64,000 nt of DNA from Hellea sp039977295 (lineage in GTDB: Bacteria > Pseudomonadota > Alphaproteobacteria > Caulobacterales > Maricaulaceae), in contig JBDWDN010000010.1 in NCBI GenBank assembly GCA_039977295.1, forward strand, positions 62,001 through 126,000, given 5' to 3'. This document shows, in pieces, positions 52,536-61,429 of this stretch. The number at the start of each line of letters is the position of its first letter. Within the stretch, counting starts at the first letter, position 1. Position numbers and translations under genes: made by a program. A model generated the notes under the pieces. That model was not told the DNA's origin, searched no databases, and was given only the letters and a program-made list of their open reading frames with translations.

Positions 52536-53063
52536 CTAAGACTGGCTTCCGCCTGTGTTTTTAAGCAAGATTTTCACGCGGCCTTTTGAGCCACATCGGC
52601 GGCCTTTGCAGGTGCCAATGACGCGAGCTTCTTCTGTCGTGAGATTATATATCAGCGTATCGCCTGTGACGACGTTTTCGCCCTGAAGCAAAATAACATC
52701 ACCTGTGACGGTAAAACTGTCAGTGGCTTGAACATAGACGCCATTATTTCCGCGCACTTCTTGTTCTGGCGTAATATAATAAAAATTACCTGAGGCTTCG
52801 ATGCGGGAAATATCGCTAGCCGCTGAGCTGCCGCCTGCGCCTGCAACGCCGCCAAATATTTTCATCTTATCAGCAAGAATACGTGTGCCAGCTTGGCGAA
52901 CATCAACTTGGCCCGTCAGGGTGGTCGTACCCGCAGCATTGATGATATCATCTGCTGTGGCGTCGATCGGCGCGTTATTATTGCGGGCGAATTGCGCATT
53001 AGCCGAGAGCGGCATAGCGGCCATCAACATTGCGGCGGCAGTTAGTTTCAACACAGTTTTCAT
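52536..53063 (-). CDS. LptA/OstA-family periplasmic protein, second copy
   Basis: A 175-residue protein with a signal peptide (MKTVLKLTAAAMLMAAMPL, cut near ANA-Q). The mature part has the OstA/LptA beta-jellyroll repeat pattern: TTLTGQVDVRQAGTRILADKM, NFYYITPEQEVRGNNGVYVQ and VTGDVILLQGENVVTGDTLIYN. It ends with a Cys pair, GTCKGRRCGSKG, similar to the end of its upstream paralogue. LptA bridges LPS across the periplasm from LptC to LptD. A glycine/alanine loop at residues about 74-82 is an insertion. Two LptA-like genes side by side are unusual; the two could form a mixed bridge. Confidence 0.87.
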   Translation of the reverse strand: MKTVLKLTAAAMLMAAMPLSANAQFARNNNAPIDATADDIINAAGTTTLTGQVDVRQAGTRILADKMKIFGGVAGAGGSSAASDISRIEASGNFYYITPEQEVRGNNGVYVQATDSFTVTGDVILLQGENVVTGDTLIYNLTTEEARVIGTCKGRRCGSKGRVKILLKNTGGSQS

Positions 53064-53067
53064 AATA

Positions 53068-53571
53068 CTATTCCTGACTTCCTATTCTTATGGTCGGGCG
53101 TCCCGAGCAATCATCGCCCTGACATTGGCCTGAAAAGCGAATCGTTTCCGTATTCACATTATAGATCAACTTATCTGTTGAGGCTGTATTTCCGCCAGGC
53201 TGCCTGACTTTCACATTCCCTGTTACGGTAATGATGCCTTTGTCTCGCTCATAGATGCCCCGATCCCCTGTCACATTATTATCAGGAGTGGTGTAATGGA
53301 AATTACCTTTCGCATCAATACGGTTGACGGCGCCGAGTTGAAGGCTGCCTGTTGTCTCGCTATCTGCCTCTGCGCGGTAAATATTCATCGTATCGGACCG
53401 AATACGCGCCACGCCTTGCGTGACGTCGACATTGCCAACAAGGATGGTCAAGCCGCCTTCATAGGTTGCTTTCTCTGCGAGCACTTTAATGGGGTCATCG
53501 CCGCCAAAAATCTGTGCGTGAGCCGGCGTAGCGATTGCTGCCAAAATAATAACTGATGGTAAAAGGCGCAT
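53068..53571 (-). CDS. lptA: LptA/OstA-family periplasmic protein, first copy
   Basis: A 167-residue protein with signal peptide MRLLPSVIILAAIATPAHA and mature OstA repeats: LTILVGNVDVTQGVARIRSD, NFHYTTPDNNVTGDRGIYE and ITVTGNVKVRQPGGNTASTD. The end has a Cys pair, GQCQGDDCSGRP. It starts at the lptC stop (1-bp overlap) and is followed 4 bp later by a second LptA-like gene. As the copy next to lptC it is the better candidate for the classical LptA bridge between LptC and LptD. The two mature regions align along their whole length, so tandem duplication is likely. Confidence 0.88.
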   Translation of the reverse strand: MRLLPSVIILAAIATPAHAQIFGGDDPIKVLAEKATYEGGLTILVGNVDVTQGVARIRSDTMNIYRAEADSETTGSLQLGAVNRIDAKGNFHYTTPDNNVTGDRGIYERDKGIITVTGNVKVRQPGGNTASTDKLIYNVNTETIRFSGQCQGDDCSGRPTIRIGSQE

Positions 53572-54251
53572 TATTCGTCCTCCCCTAATCCAATATCATC
53601 TGTTTGGTCGATAATGGCGTCCATCCCGCTTTTAAAAACGAAGACTTTATAATTATCGTTAATTTCGTAAGCATTACCATTAACGATCCCAAAATTACCA
53701 TCGCATTCAATGCGTTCGTCGCCTTCAATACGTTTTTCTTTGGCAAAGATTCGGGCATGGGTTGTTTTGCAATTATAGCCATCATCCGTGTTGAGATCGA
53801 CAGCCGTTCGCAAATTCAGAATTTTCTTTACGTCATCATAAGTGCCTGTTTCAGCAACAACCAATGAAGGCTCTGATCCTGTCTCGCGAATAAACTCTAA
53901 AACCGGTTTGATCAGCGCGACTTCGCTGCGATTAGCTAATGTGCGAGTCGCCGTGTCTGCCGTGAGATAAAAAGGCAAGCCGTCTTCTGTTCGGCCGCTA
54001 TAACGCGGATTGACCATACTTACGGACTCGGTTGGATTATCGGTAATAAAAGGCGTCTTATTTTGAGTCGCAAATTCATAAATCAGATAAGCGCCTAGCC
54101 CCGCACACAGCGTCAAAAGTATGTAGCGCATGACCTTCACCCGCGCCGAATGTTTACGGGCAGCTTCAAGTGTCAGAGTGCGTTTTGGCTCCCATAGGCC
54201 AAGCGCATCGCTGGCCGATCTGTCGCCTGTTGATGTAGCCGCTATATTCAT
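53571..54251 (-). CDS. lptC: LPS export protein LptC
   Basis: A 226-residue bitopic membrane protein. One helix (about 42-62, MRYILLTLCAGLGAYLIYEF) anchors it, and the periplasmic part has the LptC beta-jellyroll (VSMVNPRYSGRTEDGLPFYLTAD and, later, ARIFAKEKRIEGDERIECDG). It is longer at the N terminus than E. coli LptC, as is common in Alphaproteobacteria. It receives LPS from LptB2FG and hands it to LptA. It is first in the lpt unit, about 100 bp after the rnd gene. Strong by context with lptA and lptB; sequence alone would be moderate. Confidence 0.88.
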   Translation of the reverse strand: MNIAATSTGDRSASDALGLWEPKRTLTLEAARKHSARVKVMRYILLTLCAGLGAYLIYEFATQNKTPFITDNPTESVSMVNPRYSGRTEDGLPFYLTADTATRTLANRSEVALIKPVLEFIRETGSEPSLVVAETGTYDDVKKILNLRTAVDLNTDDGYNCKTTHARIFAKEKRIEGDERIECDGNFGIVNGNAYEINDNYKVFVFKSGMDAIIDQTDDIGLGEDE

Positions 54252-54352
54252 GGATTAGCTATAGGATAAGGGGTTTAAAATTACGATAGCAAATTTCACC
54301 AAATGAAGAGATGGTAAGATAGGATAATAAAGCCACAAGCCAAGGGTTTGCC

Positions 54353-54982
54353 TTAGTCTGGGCGGCGCATTTTGTGGCTGAAGATATCAACGCCGTCCCA
54401 GCCTTCAAGATCAAGCTGACAGCGTGTTGGGATAAAATCAAAACAGTTACGGGCCATGTCCAAGCGGTCTTCGCGTAGTAGGCGCGCCATAAGAATATTC
54501 CGAAGTTGATGCAGGTAAAGGACGTCAGAGGCCGCGTAATCAAGTTGCGCTTTTGTCAGCTCATCAGAGGCCCAATCCGAGCTTTGCTGTTGCTTGGACA
54601 GATCAACGTTTAAAAGCTCACGCGTCAAATCTTTCAGGCCATGCCGATCCGTGTAAGTGCGTACAAGACCTGAGGCAATTTTCGTGCAAAAAATGGGGTT
54701 TAAATCTACGCCCATATCACGGCCTAAAATGGAGACATCAAAACGGGCAAAGTGGAAAATTTTCTCGATTTTTGGATTGTTAAGGATAGCCTTAAGATTG
54801 GGCGCGTCATAGCTATCGCGATCCATTTGCACGATATGGGCATTGCCGTCGCCCGCGGAGAGCTGCACGAGGCAGAGCTTATCGCGCACAAGTGAAAGCC
54901 CTTGCGTTTCTGTATCAACAGCAACTGCAGAGCCAAAATCAATACCAGCGGGAAGATCGCCCTTGTGAAGCGTAACGGTCAT
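54353..54982 (-). CDS. rnd: Ribonuclease D, short form
   Basis: A 209-residue 3'-5' exonuclease with the DEDDy catalytic set: FGSAVAVDTETQGLSL (Asp, Glu), KIEKIFHFARFDVSIL (Asp) and QLDYAASDVLYLHQL (Tyr, Asp). It lacks the C-terminal HRDC domains of E. coli RNase D, which is about 375 residues. This short form is common in Alphaproteobacteria near lptC. It trims the 3' ends of tRNA and other stable RNAs. A lone gene upstream of the lpt unit, possibly cotranscribed with it. Confidence 0.93.
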   Translation of the reverse strand: MTVTLHKGDLPAGIDFGSAVAVDTETQGLSLVRDKLCLVQLSAGDGNAHIVQMDRDSYDAPNLKAILNNPKIEKIFHFARFDVSILGRDMGVDLNPIFCTKIASGLVRTYTDRHGLKDLTRELLNVDLSKQQQSSDWASDELTKAQLDYAASDVLYLHQLRNILMARLLREDRLDMARNCFDFIPTRCQLDLEGWDGVDIFSHKMRRPD

Positions 54983-55083
54983 GAGAGTTCCTTTAAATTC
55001 CCGCCAGACTTACAGAGATAGCTTAAATAAAACAATGCCTGTTTTTCGGCGGCAAGCGGGTAAATTCTTGCTATAGAGCATTT

Positions 55084-56166
55084 ATGAAAACCATGACCGA
55101 CTCAGACCGTTACGATATTTTAGTTGCCCATTCTGAATCTCGTTTGGGCGGCTATTCGGATGCCTTTTTTGTGGGCGTGACGAGCACCGGTATTTTTTGC
55201 CGTATCGGCTGCCCTGCGCGCTTGCCCAAGCGTGAGAATTGCGAATTTTATGAGAGCGCCCAAGAGGCCTTGGGGGCTGGGTTTCGGGCGTGCAAACGCT
55301 GTCATCCCGCCAGTCACGCCGGCGAGGCCTCGGTTTTGATCAAAAAGCTCATTGCTGTCATAGAGGATGATCCCGAACGCCGCTGGAGCGAGGATGATAT
55401 CAAAGCCCTAGGCATTGACCCGTCCACGGCGCGGCGGCAATTTAAAAAACGCTTCGGCTTAACATTCACCCAATATGCCCGAGCCAGACGCCTCGGCGCG
55501 GCGGCGCAAGGCCTTGCCAAAGGAGACACTGTGATAAATGCTCAACTCAATGCCGGATATGACAGCGCGTCTGGCTTCCGTGCGGCCTTCGCCAAAACAT
55601 TTGGAACAGCCCCCGCCAAATCCAACGCATTGCCGCTTTTCATCGAATGGCTCTCCACACCGATAGGCCCGATGTTTGCGGTTTGTGATGAAACCCATCT
55701 TTATATGCTGGAATTTACTGTGCGAAAAAATATGACCCGCGGCTTTGAAAAGCTACGTAAAACACATAAACGCGCTGTGATTCCTGGCCGGACCTGCATT
55801 ACTGATCAGATAGAAGCTGAGCTAAAATCTTATTTTGACGGCACATTGAACGCGTTTAAAACGCCCCTCGCCCCCACAGGCACTGCGTTTCAAAATTCAG
55901 TCTGGAAAGCCTTGCAAGATATCCCTTATGGCGAGAGCCGCGCCTATACGGATTTGGCAATTGCGGTTGGAAATGAGAAAGCCGTGCGGGCCGTTGCGAG
56001 TTCAAACGCGAATAATGGCCTTGCGCTAATTATCCCCTGCCACCGCGTCATTGCTAAAGGCGGCGGGCTAGGCGGTTATGCCGGCGGTCTGGATAAGAAA
56101 CAGTGGTTATTGGATCACGAGAAACGTCACTCCCAATCCGCTCATCCCTGCGAAGGCAGGGAATAG
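55084..56166 (+). CDS. ada: Ada-type methylated-DNA repair protein and regulator
   Basis: A 360-residue protein with three parts. The N-terminal zinc-finger domain has the methyl-accepting Cys in GIFCRIGCPARLP, with FRACKRCHP completing the metal site. The AraC-type HTH follows (about 95-185). The C-terminal O6-methylguanine methyltransferase (about 190-350) has the acceptor Cys in IIPCHRVI. It directly reverses DNA alkylation and activates its own regulon. The last residues (about SQSAHPCEGRE) are read from a repeat unit that supplies the stop codon, so the tail is longer than in relatives. Single gene. Confidence 0.94.
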   Translation: MKTMTDSDRYDILVAHSESRLGGYSDAFFVGVTSTGIFCRIGCPARLPKRENCEFYESAQEALGAGFRACKRCHPASHAGEASVLIKKLIAVIEDDPERRWSEDDIKALGIDPSTARRQFKKRFGLTFTQYARARRLGAAAQGLAKGDTVINAQLNAGYDSASGFRAAFAKTFGTAPAKSNALPLFIEWLSTPIGPMFAVCDETHLYMLEFTVRKNMTRGFEKLRKTHKRAVIPGRTCITDQIEAELKSYFDGTLNAFKTPLAPTGTAFQNSVWKALQDIPYGESRAYTDLAIAVGNEKAVRAVASSNANNGLALIIPCHRVIAKGGGLGGYAGGLDKKQWLLDHEKRHSQSAHPCEGRE

Positions 56167-56204
56167 GACTTACTCTAAACATGTTACAATGAACCATGTC
56201 CTGG

Positions 56205-56246
56205 CCCCAGCTCATGTTGTTTGTCAGGCCAAACAACGGGCTGGGG
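56205..56246. repeat. Inverted repeat downstream of ada
   Basis: CCCCAGC-TCAT-GTTGTTTG and CAAACAAC-G-GCTGGGG form a long hairpin with a TCAGGC loop. It lies between the convergent ada and aminotransferase genes and could act as a terminator for both, although T-runs are weak. The nearby CTCATCCCTGCGAAGGCAGG just upstream (inside the ada end) is another repeat type. Confidence 0.65.
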
Positions 56247-56264
56247 TGAGCGGGATTTTAGGGT

Positions 56265-57371
56265 TTACACCAGCCCCAACAGCGTTTCTATCACCGCGTC
56301 TTGATCTTCGGCCTTTAAATATGCATGCATGGGCAAAGCCATAATCACATCTTTGGCCGCCATTGTATGTGGCAATCCATCCGGCGAAATAGGGAAATTT
56401 TTATAGGCCGTCTGCATATGCGTCGGTAGGGGGTAATAAGCTGCAACAGGTATTTTTGCCGCCCGCATTCCTGCCAGAACATCATCGCGGTTTGGAACTT
56501 CAATTGAATATTGCGCCCAGGTTGAAAGGCCGCCCGCAATCACTTTGGGCGTGCGCAGGATATTTGATTTCAAGGCATCTGTGTAGCGGTCAGCTATACG
56601 GTTTCGGGCTTTAATTTCATCTGCAAATATATTTAACTTCTCAATGAGGATAGCCGCCTGCATCGTATCTAAACGGGAGTTTAGCCCAATGGTTTCATGA
56701 TCCCCTGGAACGCTTCCGCGCCCGTGAAACCTAAGGCTCAAAAGGGTGTCTTTAAGCGCTTCATCGGTGGTGAGCATCGCGCCGCCATCGCCGTAACACC
56801 CCAAAGGTTTAGCGGGGAAGAAGCTTGTCGTGACAACATCGGCCCACGCGATTGGCGCTTTACCGTTTAAGCGGCACCCCATGCCTTGCGCGGAATCCGC
56901 AATCAATTTCAGACCAAAATCATCGGCTATTGCGCGAAGGGCAGGATAGTCCGCAGGCTGTCCAAATAGATCCACGGCAATGATCGCTTTTGGACTATCC
57001 GTAGCCTCAATAGCCGCCCGCAAGGATTTTGGACACATATTATAGGTGTCAGGGTCAACATCGACGAAACAGGGCGTAGCTCCGATGACGGCAATCGCCT
57101 CCGCGGTCGCCGCATAAGTCCAACTTGGGCAGAAAACCGTGTCACCATGCCCAATATTCCAAGCTTTTAAGGGAAGGATAATGGCGTCAGTCCCATTCGC
57201 GCAAGAGACCGTATGTCCCCCGCCTTCAAATTCTGCGAGCTGTTGCTCAAACTGCGTCACCTCAGGGCCAAGTATATATTGGCCATGTTCAAGGACGCGC
57301 TTAAGCGCCGCTTCGATATCATCTGCAATAACCGCGCGTTGGGCTTGTAAATCTATAAATGGAAATCTCAT
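56265..57371 (-). CDS. DegT/DnrJ/EryC1/StrS aminotransferase
   Basis: A 368-residue PLP enzyme of the sugar aminotransferase family. Motifs are FPFIDLQAQRAVI near the start, EFEGGGHTVSCANGTDAI, ADSAQGMGCRL and TSFFPAKPLGCYGDGGAM with the PLP-binding Lys (about residue 187). RFHGRGSVPGDHETIGLNSRLD follows. Such enzymes aminate a 3- or 4-keto nucleotide sugar used for surface polysaccharides. It is not beside the EPS locus but could feed it or LPS. Single gene; exact sugar not predictable. Confidence 0.9.
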   Translation of the reverse strand: MRFPFIDLQAQRAVIADDIEAALKRVLEHGQYILGPEVTQFEQQLAEFEGGGHTVSCANGTDAIILPLKAWNIGHGDTVFCPSWTYAATAEAIAVIGATPCFVDVDPDTYNMCPKSLRAAIEATDSPKAIIAVDLFGQPADYPALRAIADDFGLKLIADSAQGMGCRLNGKAPIAWADVVTTSFFPAKPLGCYGDGGAMLTTDEALKDTLLSLRFHGRGSVPGDHETIGLNSRLDTMQAAILIEKLNIFADEIKARNRIADRYTDALKSNILRTPKVIAGGLSTWAQYSIEVPNRDDVLAGMRAAKIPVAAYYPLPTHMQTAYKNFPISPDGLPHTMAAKDVIMALPMHAYLKAEDQDAVIETLLGLV

Positions 57372-57436
57372 ACAGGCGCCTTAGCCCGAAAACTAAAAAT
57401 GCCACAGACAAAATCTGTGACAGATTATAACAGTAA

Positions 57437-57895
57437 TTAACCCGTCTTAAGTGTCAGCTGCGCCGAGAGTAATCCGCTCTCATCAGCCGTGATAGAGGCG
57501 CGGGTTAACTCAGCCCCATTTTGCGTCATCAGAGTATTTATCAAGCGGTAAAGTTTAACCGTCTCAACGCCATCAATCCAAACCGTCAAAGCGTCATTAT
57601 CCGGATTGATGCGAGAGAGCCGAATATCTTGTCGCTGCGCTGCCGAAATGAGCGTAGCCCTGTTAAACGGCGTTCCAGTTGCTGAAGGTCCCTGGCCAAG
57701 TTGCGGCAAGGCGCGGGAGACGATTTCGTAATCCCGAACAGCTTTGGAGGCTTGCAACTCCGCTTGACTATGCGCGCTTAAGACAGGTTTGATGGCAAAG
57801 ATAAACAGAGCCGCCAAGACCATTGCGGCCGCTAAGCCGACCATGACGATCTTCTCATAGAGCTCGCGTTCATCCCATTTCAAGAAATCCATCAT
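57437..57895 (-). CDS. gspM: Type II secretion protein GspM
   Basis: A 152-residue bitopic protein, one membrane helix near residues 17-34, then a periplasmic ferredoxin-like domain, the GspM layout. Sequence conservation of GspM is low, so the call rests on size, topology and position: last gene of the gsp unit, overlapping gspL by 4 bp. GspM helps assemble the inner-membrane platform with GspL. No gspN follows; the next gene is the DegT aminotransferase 65 bp away. Confidence 0.85.
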   Translation of the reverse strand: MMDFLKWDERELYEKIVMVGLAAAMVLAALFIFAIKPVLSAHSQAELQASKAVRDYEIVSRALPQLGQGPSATGTPFNRATLISAAQRQDIRLSRINPDNDALTVWIDGVETVKLYRLINTLMTQNGAELTRASITADESGLLSAQLTLKTG

Positions 57896-58947
57896 GACGC
57901 GCCTCCGCGCAATGTCGCTTCACCGACGAATTGGCCAGATTGTTCGCGCACGCCGCCTGTTGTCAATTGGCCGCCTGCCGCGCGAATGGCTGTTTCAAGC
58001 TGTCCAGCGCTTTCAAAACTCGGATAGACGAGGCGCAGTTGAAGTTCATTTTTTGTGTCTTGATAGCGCAGCTGCTCAACGGATAACCCGTCGATCTGCT
58101 CAATGCCGCTAAACAGAATTTGCGAAAGACGTAGAAAAGCCAGCGTGTCTTGCCCGCCTGATTTTAAGGCCCGCGTCGCGGCGAGCGCCGGGTTATTCGG
58201 AGCCGCCTGGCCTGTGGCGTCGGTATAAATTTGCGCGGCTTGCAGCTTCATATCAGCCGCTTGTAATTTCAGGGCGCGAGCCTCTGCGCCGTGGAGGAAT
58301 AAGGCCGCGATAGCGAGGCCCGCCGCAAGGCCGCCTAATGGAACAAGCTTACGCCATTCAAGGGCAAACCCATTTCTAGGCGAAAATCCATTTTGTAAAA
58401 TATTGAGATTATCATTGCGCTCAAGCTTTGCGCCAATAGCCGAAAGGATCGTTTCATCTGGATAGGCTTTCCCCTCATCCGTCCACCCCGCGTCCATAGC
58501 GTGACCTAGCAAACCGGGCGTTACGGCGCGGCCAAGCAAAGAAATAGGCCCGTCAACATCGGCCAAGGCCTCAAAATCAGCGACAGCTTTGACAGGGGAT
58601 AAGCCTGCCTCTTTAAATTGCGCGACCGTCTGCGCAAGTTCGTCTTTATCCATTACGGCAATGCGGTCATCGGATAAGGCAATGTGAACGCGGCTCAGCG
58701 GGACGGCGATTTTATCCTCAATGGAAAAACCTGCCGCGCGGAGGCGGTCGCGTTTTGAGGTCGCAGGAAGGTCATGCGGGTAAATGCGAAGGCTTTGCCC
58801 CGATAAGACAGCTACGGTTTCTTTACTGCTATCATTGGCTGGCGGCGCGCCGCGCCCATGGGTCATGACCCGCTCGCCATCGACAATGCCCCAGAGCCCT
58901 GGACCGTCTTCATGGCTCGGCATAATAATGATAAGGCGTTGCGTCAT
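57892..58947 (-). CDS. gspL: Type II secretion protein GspL
   Basis: About 351 residues from ATG 58947, which overlaps the gspK stop in an ATGA junction; a longer frame from 59001 is unlikely. The N-terminal cytoplasmic actin-like domain (MTQRLIIIMPSHEDGPGLWG) leads to one membrane helix (about 225-245, LAAGLAIAALFLHG) and a periplasmic domain. GspL links the GspE ATPase to the pseudopilus platform. The order gspM-L-K at the 3' end of the operon is standard. Confidence 0.9.
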   Translation of the reverse strand: MTQRLIIIMPSHEDGPGLWGIVDGERVMTHGRGAPPANDSSKETVAVLSGQSLRIYPHDLPATSKRDRLRAAGFSIEDKIAVPLSRVHIALSDDRIAVMDKDELAQTVAQFKEAGLSPVKAVADFEALADVDGPISLLGRAVTPGLLGHAMDAGWTDEGKAYPDETILSAIGAKLERNDNLNILQNGFSPRNGFALEWRKLVPLGGLAAGLAIAALFLHGAEARALKLQAADMKLQAAQIYTDATGQAAPNNPALAATRALKSGGQDTLAFLRLSQILFSGIEQIDGLSVEQLRYQDTKNELQLRLVYPSFESAGQLETAIRAAGGQLTTGGVREQSGQFVGEATLRGGAS

Positions 58948-59969
58948 TCTATGCCTAGCTCTTCTTGTTCCAAAGTTGGGCGTAAGCTTTCGCTCCCCCA
59001 TCCGCGATATGTCAATTCTGTATTTTGACCTGACACATCATACTCATATGTGACTAGCCTAGTCGCGTTAAGATAATCAACCCTGACTTCGACCCAAAGA
59101 TATTCGGGCTCGAAAGCTATTTGATCAAAAGCCGCCTCTTTCCCGGCAAAACTCTGTAAGGCCGCAGTCGCTTGAAGCGTCTCCAAATTACCATAGCCGC
59201 CCGGAGGGCGCTCCGCAATAATCTGCAGCGCTGTTTGGTAGAAATCAGGCCCGCCCAATAATGTCGACAGCAAATAAGCGTCAATCGGTTCCGCGGTATC
59301 TATATTTAGTTTTGTCTTTTCGCCGGTTTTGCGCGCGCAAAGATAGGGCCGTATAGATTGGTAAAGTTCTTCTGTCATGCCTTCAAGGCTACGAAGTTCC
59401 ATGACAGAGGCGAGCGCTGTATTCGCTGTGCGGTGCGGCGGCTCGCGGCGTAGATAATCACCATCTTCCGCACCATTCGCGCCGCGCTGACTATCGGCAT
59501 CTATCCAATCCGTGAGAACGCCCGTTAGATTTCGCGCGTCGCCTTCAGGCCAGCCGAGAACTGTAAGCAGGTTTGTGAATTGCCGGCCTCCAACAACATC
59601 GCCTGCGCCTATGGAAGAGACAAGACTCCCCAAAGCAAAACAATCGGTGCCGTCACGAACATCTAAAATCATGGCCCCGCCTTCATAGGGAAAGGTGAAG
59701 GTTTGCGGCTCCTTGAAGAGCTCATTTTTTATAGCAGGCTGCAGGGGCGCAAGCTGGCTTGAGATATAACTCTCCGCGAAATCCTCTGCGCCTTTCACGT
59801 ACCAGTCAGCTTGGGCATAGTCCCCAACATTAATGGTGCGTTTTACAGCAAATCGAATATCGTCCATAATCGCAACAGAGACAGCCGCCATCACCGCCAT
59901 AATAAGAAGCGTTGTTAAAAGAACCGTTCCGCGGTCTTTATTGGGTTTAGAATTTGGAGCAGGCATCAC
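58944..59969 (-). CDS. gspK: Type II secretion minor pseudopilin GspK
   Basis: A 341-residue minor pseudopilin. A short leader before Gly-T (KDRGTVLLTTLLIMAV) and a hydrophobic helix start the protein, but the usual Glu at +5 is absent, as is normal for GspK. The large globular part has the GspK alpha domain with LTDWIDADSQRGANGAEDGD-like calcium-site residues. It caps the pseudopilus tip with GspI and GspJ. It overlaps gspJ and gspL by 4 bp each. Confidence 0.9.
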   Translation of the reverse strand: MMPAPNSKPNKDRGTVLLTTLLIMAVMAAVSVAIMDDIRFAVKRTINVGDYAQADWYVKGAEDFAESYISSQLAPLQPAIKNELFKEPQTFTFPYEGGAMILDVRDGTDCFALGSLVSSIGAGDVVGGRQFTNLLTVLGWPEGDARNLTGVLTDWIDADSQRGANGAEDGDYLRREPPHRTANTALASVMELRSLEGMTEELYQSIRPYLCARKTGEKTKLNIDTAEPIDAYLLSTLLGGPDFYQTALQIIAERPPGGYGNLETLQATAALQSFAGKEAAFDQIAFEPEYLWVEVRVDYLNATRLVTYEYDVSGQNTELTYRGWGSESLRPTLEQEELGIE

Positions 59970-60583
59970 GTGCCAATCTCGAAAAGATGCTCAGTTAATT
60001 CACCATATTGGTCAGTCACTTCAATAAGGATGGCGTTAGGTTTAAGGGCGTCGGTCGCGCTAGGCTGCAAGCGCACCCCTTCAATTTTGGAGAGCGCATT
60101 AAATTGATAAACCACGGCATATAGTTTCGTATCTTGCAGGTCATCCAACAATACGCGGTCAAAACTCAGGGCGGCCTGCGCGGGATTTTCGTGAGCATAA
60201 GACCGGCGAATGAGAGCGCCGTCTTCAAAATGATATTCGACGCGCTCCAAATCACCGCGTTTTTCCAACCCGCTCGGGTTTTGCTTACCTCGGCGCGTAA
60301 ATGATAACAGCGCCTCACCATCTGTCGTCAAAACATAAGGATTGATGCCCCCTAATTCGTCGCGGCTTGTCCTGAGCGTCAGAGCCGAAAAATCAGCGCG
60401 CATGATCGCGCGGGCCGCATTTAACTGATTGAGCTCCTCCATTGAGGCCGCCAATCGGTCTTTGCCTTGCAGGCTTTGGGTCATAGCCGTCATCGTGCCG
60501 GCCGTTATCAGCGCAAATATAAAGAGCGAAATGAGAACTTCGACAAGGGTAAACCCAGCCTCTTCATGCCCCCCGCCAATCAC
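59966..60583 (-). CDS. gspJ: Type II secretion minor pseudopilin GspJ
   Basis: A 205-residue protein with prepilin cleavage site EEAGFTLVEVLISLFIFALI (Phe +1, Glu +5) and a beta-rich GspJ domain. Prepilin peptidase would cut after the Gly. It joins GspI and GspK in the tip complex. It overlaps gspI by 4 bp and gspK by 4 bp. Confidence 0.9.
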   Translation of the reverse strand: MIGGGHEEAGFTLVEVLISLFIFALITAGTMTAMTQSLQGKDRLAASMEELNQLNAARAIMRADFSALTLRTSRDELGGINPYVLTTDGEALLSFTRRGKQNPSGLEKRGDLERVEYHFEDGALIRRSYAHENPAQAALSFDRVLLDDLQDTKLYAVVYQFNALSKIEGVRLQPSATDALKPNAILIEVTDQYGELTEHLFEIGT

Positions 60584-60954
60584 AGCGTTTTATCCGTGCG
60601 AAAGGCCGTGCGGGAAATGACCACTTGATCGCTATCGACATCATTGACAGAGACAATCACGCGGTAAAAGCCAGCGCTTTCTGTTTTCGATATTTCCGCG
60701 CGCCAATCGTAATTTTTACCGTTTACAGACTCCTCGCCAGTTTTTACGCCTATTTCCAAAGGCCTAATACGGGCGCGAATGATTTGGTTATCGGCAACGA
60801 TTCCAGCATAGGCCTTATTTTGCAAAACACTCACCGCGCGCACGGATTCAGTCCCTGCTCGCGTCAGGCCAATAATTGCAAAGCTGAAAATCAATAGAGC
60901 CGCAAGGACTTCGATAAGTGTAAACCCCGCATCTTTCATAGCCCCCGAACTCAT
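60580..60954 (-). CDS. gspI: Type II secretion minor pseudopilin GspI
   Basis: A 124-residue protein with prepilin site KDAGFTLIEVLAALLIFSFA and the GspI C-terminal pattern (ADNQIIRARIRPLEIG). The ATGA overlap with gspH favours the start at 60954. It is the core of the tip complex with GspJ and GspK. Confidence 0.9.
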   Translation of the reverse strand: MSSGAMKDAGFTLIEVLAALLIFSFAIIGLTRAGTESVRAVSVLQNKAYAGIVADNQIIRARIRPLEIGVKTGEESVNGKNYDWRAEISKTESAGFYRVIVSVNDVDSDQVVISRTAFRTDKTL

Positions 60955-61424
60955 GGCCGTGACTTTATGAGTTCTATGCGGCCGTCACCTTTAGTTTTTA
61001 AGGCATATTTTGTATCACGGTCAGACAGCGTCAACTCAAAAGGCGTCGAAAGCCCCGTGGGTTGAAACAAAATGAAAGGCTCGGTTTTCTTGGGCATATC
61101 AAGTTTCGCTGAAGCCCGCGTTAAGGTCAGGCGATAACTATCCTGCCACTCGCCTGAGGCCCGCTCTGTCCATTCGCTATTCTCAAAACTATACAGCCTA
61201 TATCCATCTTTGGAAAAACCTGCCGCAGTAACGGATCCGCTTATGAGGCCGTCCTGCACCAAAGCATTTAGCTGGCCCGTTAATTTTGCAGCTTGAACGT
61301 CTAATGTAGATTTAGGTGTGGGCATTGAGAGAACCACAACAGATGTCATTAAGCCAATAATGAACAATACGCTGAGAACTTCGACTAATGTGAAGCCTGC
61401 CGCCTTCATATTGCGTCGACCCAC
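60951..61424 (-). CDS. gspH: Type II secretion minor pseudopilin GspH
   Basis: A 157-residue protein with prepilin site KAAGFTLVEVLSVLFIIGLM. The frame opens with GTG at 61424; an ATG at 61409 is also possible and gives a shorter leader. The C-terminal half is beta-rich (GYRLYSFENSEWTERASGEW). GspH links the tip complex to the GspG shaft. It follows gspG by 5 bp. Confidence 0.88.
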   Translation of the reverse strand: MGRRNMKAAGFTLVEVLSVLFIIGLMTSVVVLSMPTPKSTLDVQAAKLTGQLNALVQDGLISGSVTAAGFSKDGYRLYSFENSEWTERASGEWQDSYRLTLTRASAKLDMPKKTEPFILFQPTGLSTPFELTLSDRDTKYALKTKGDGRIELIKSRP

Positions 61425-61429
61425 TTGTT

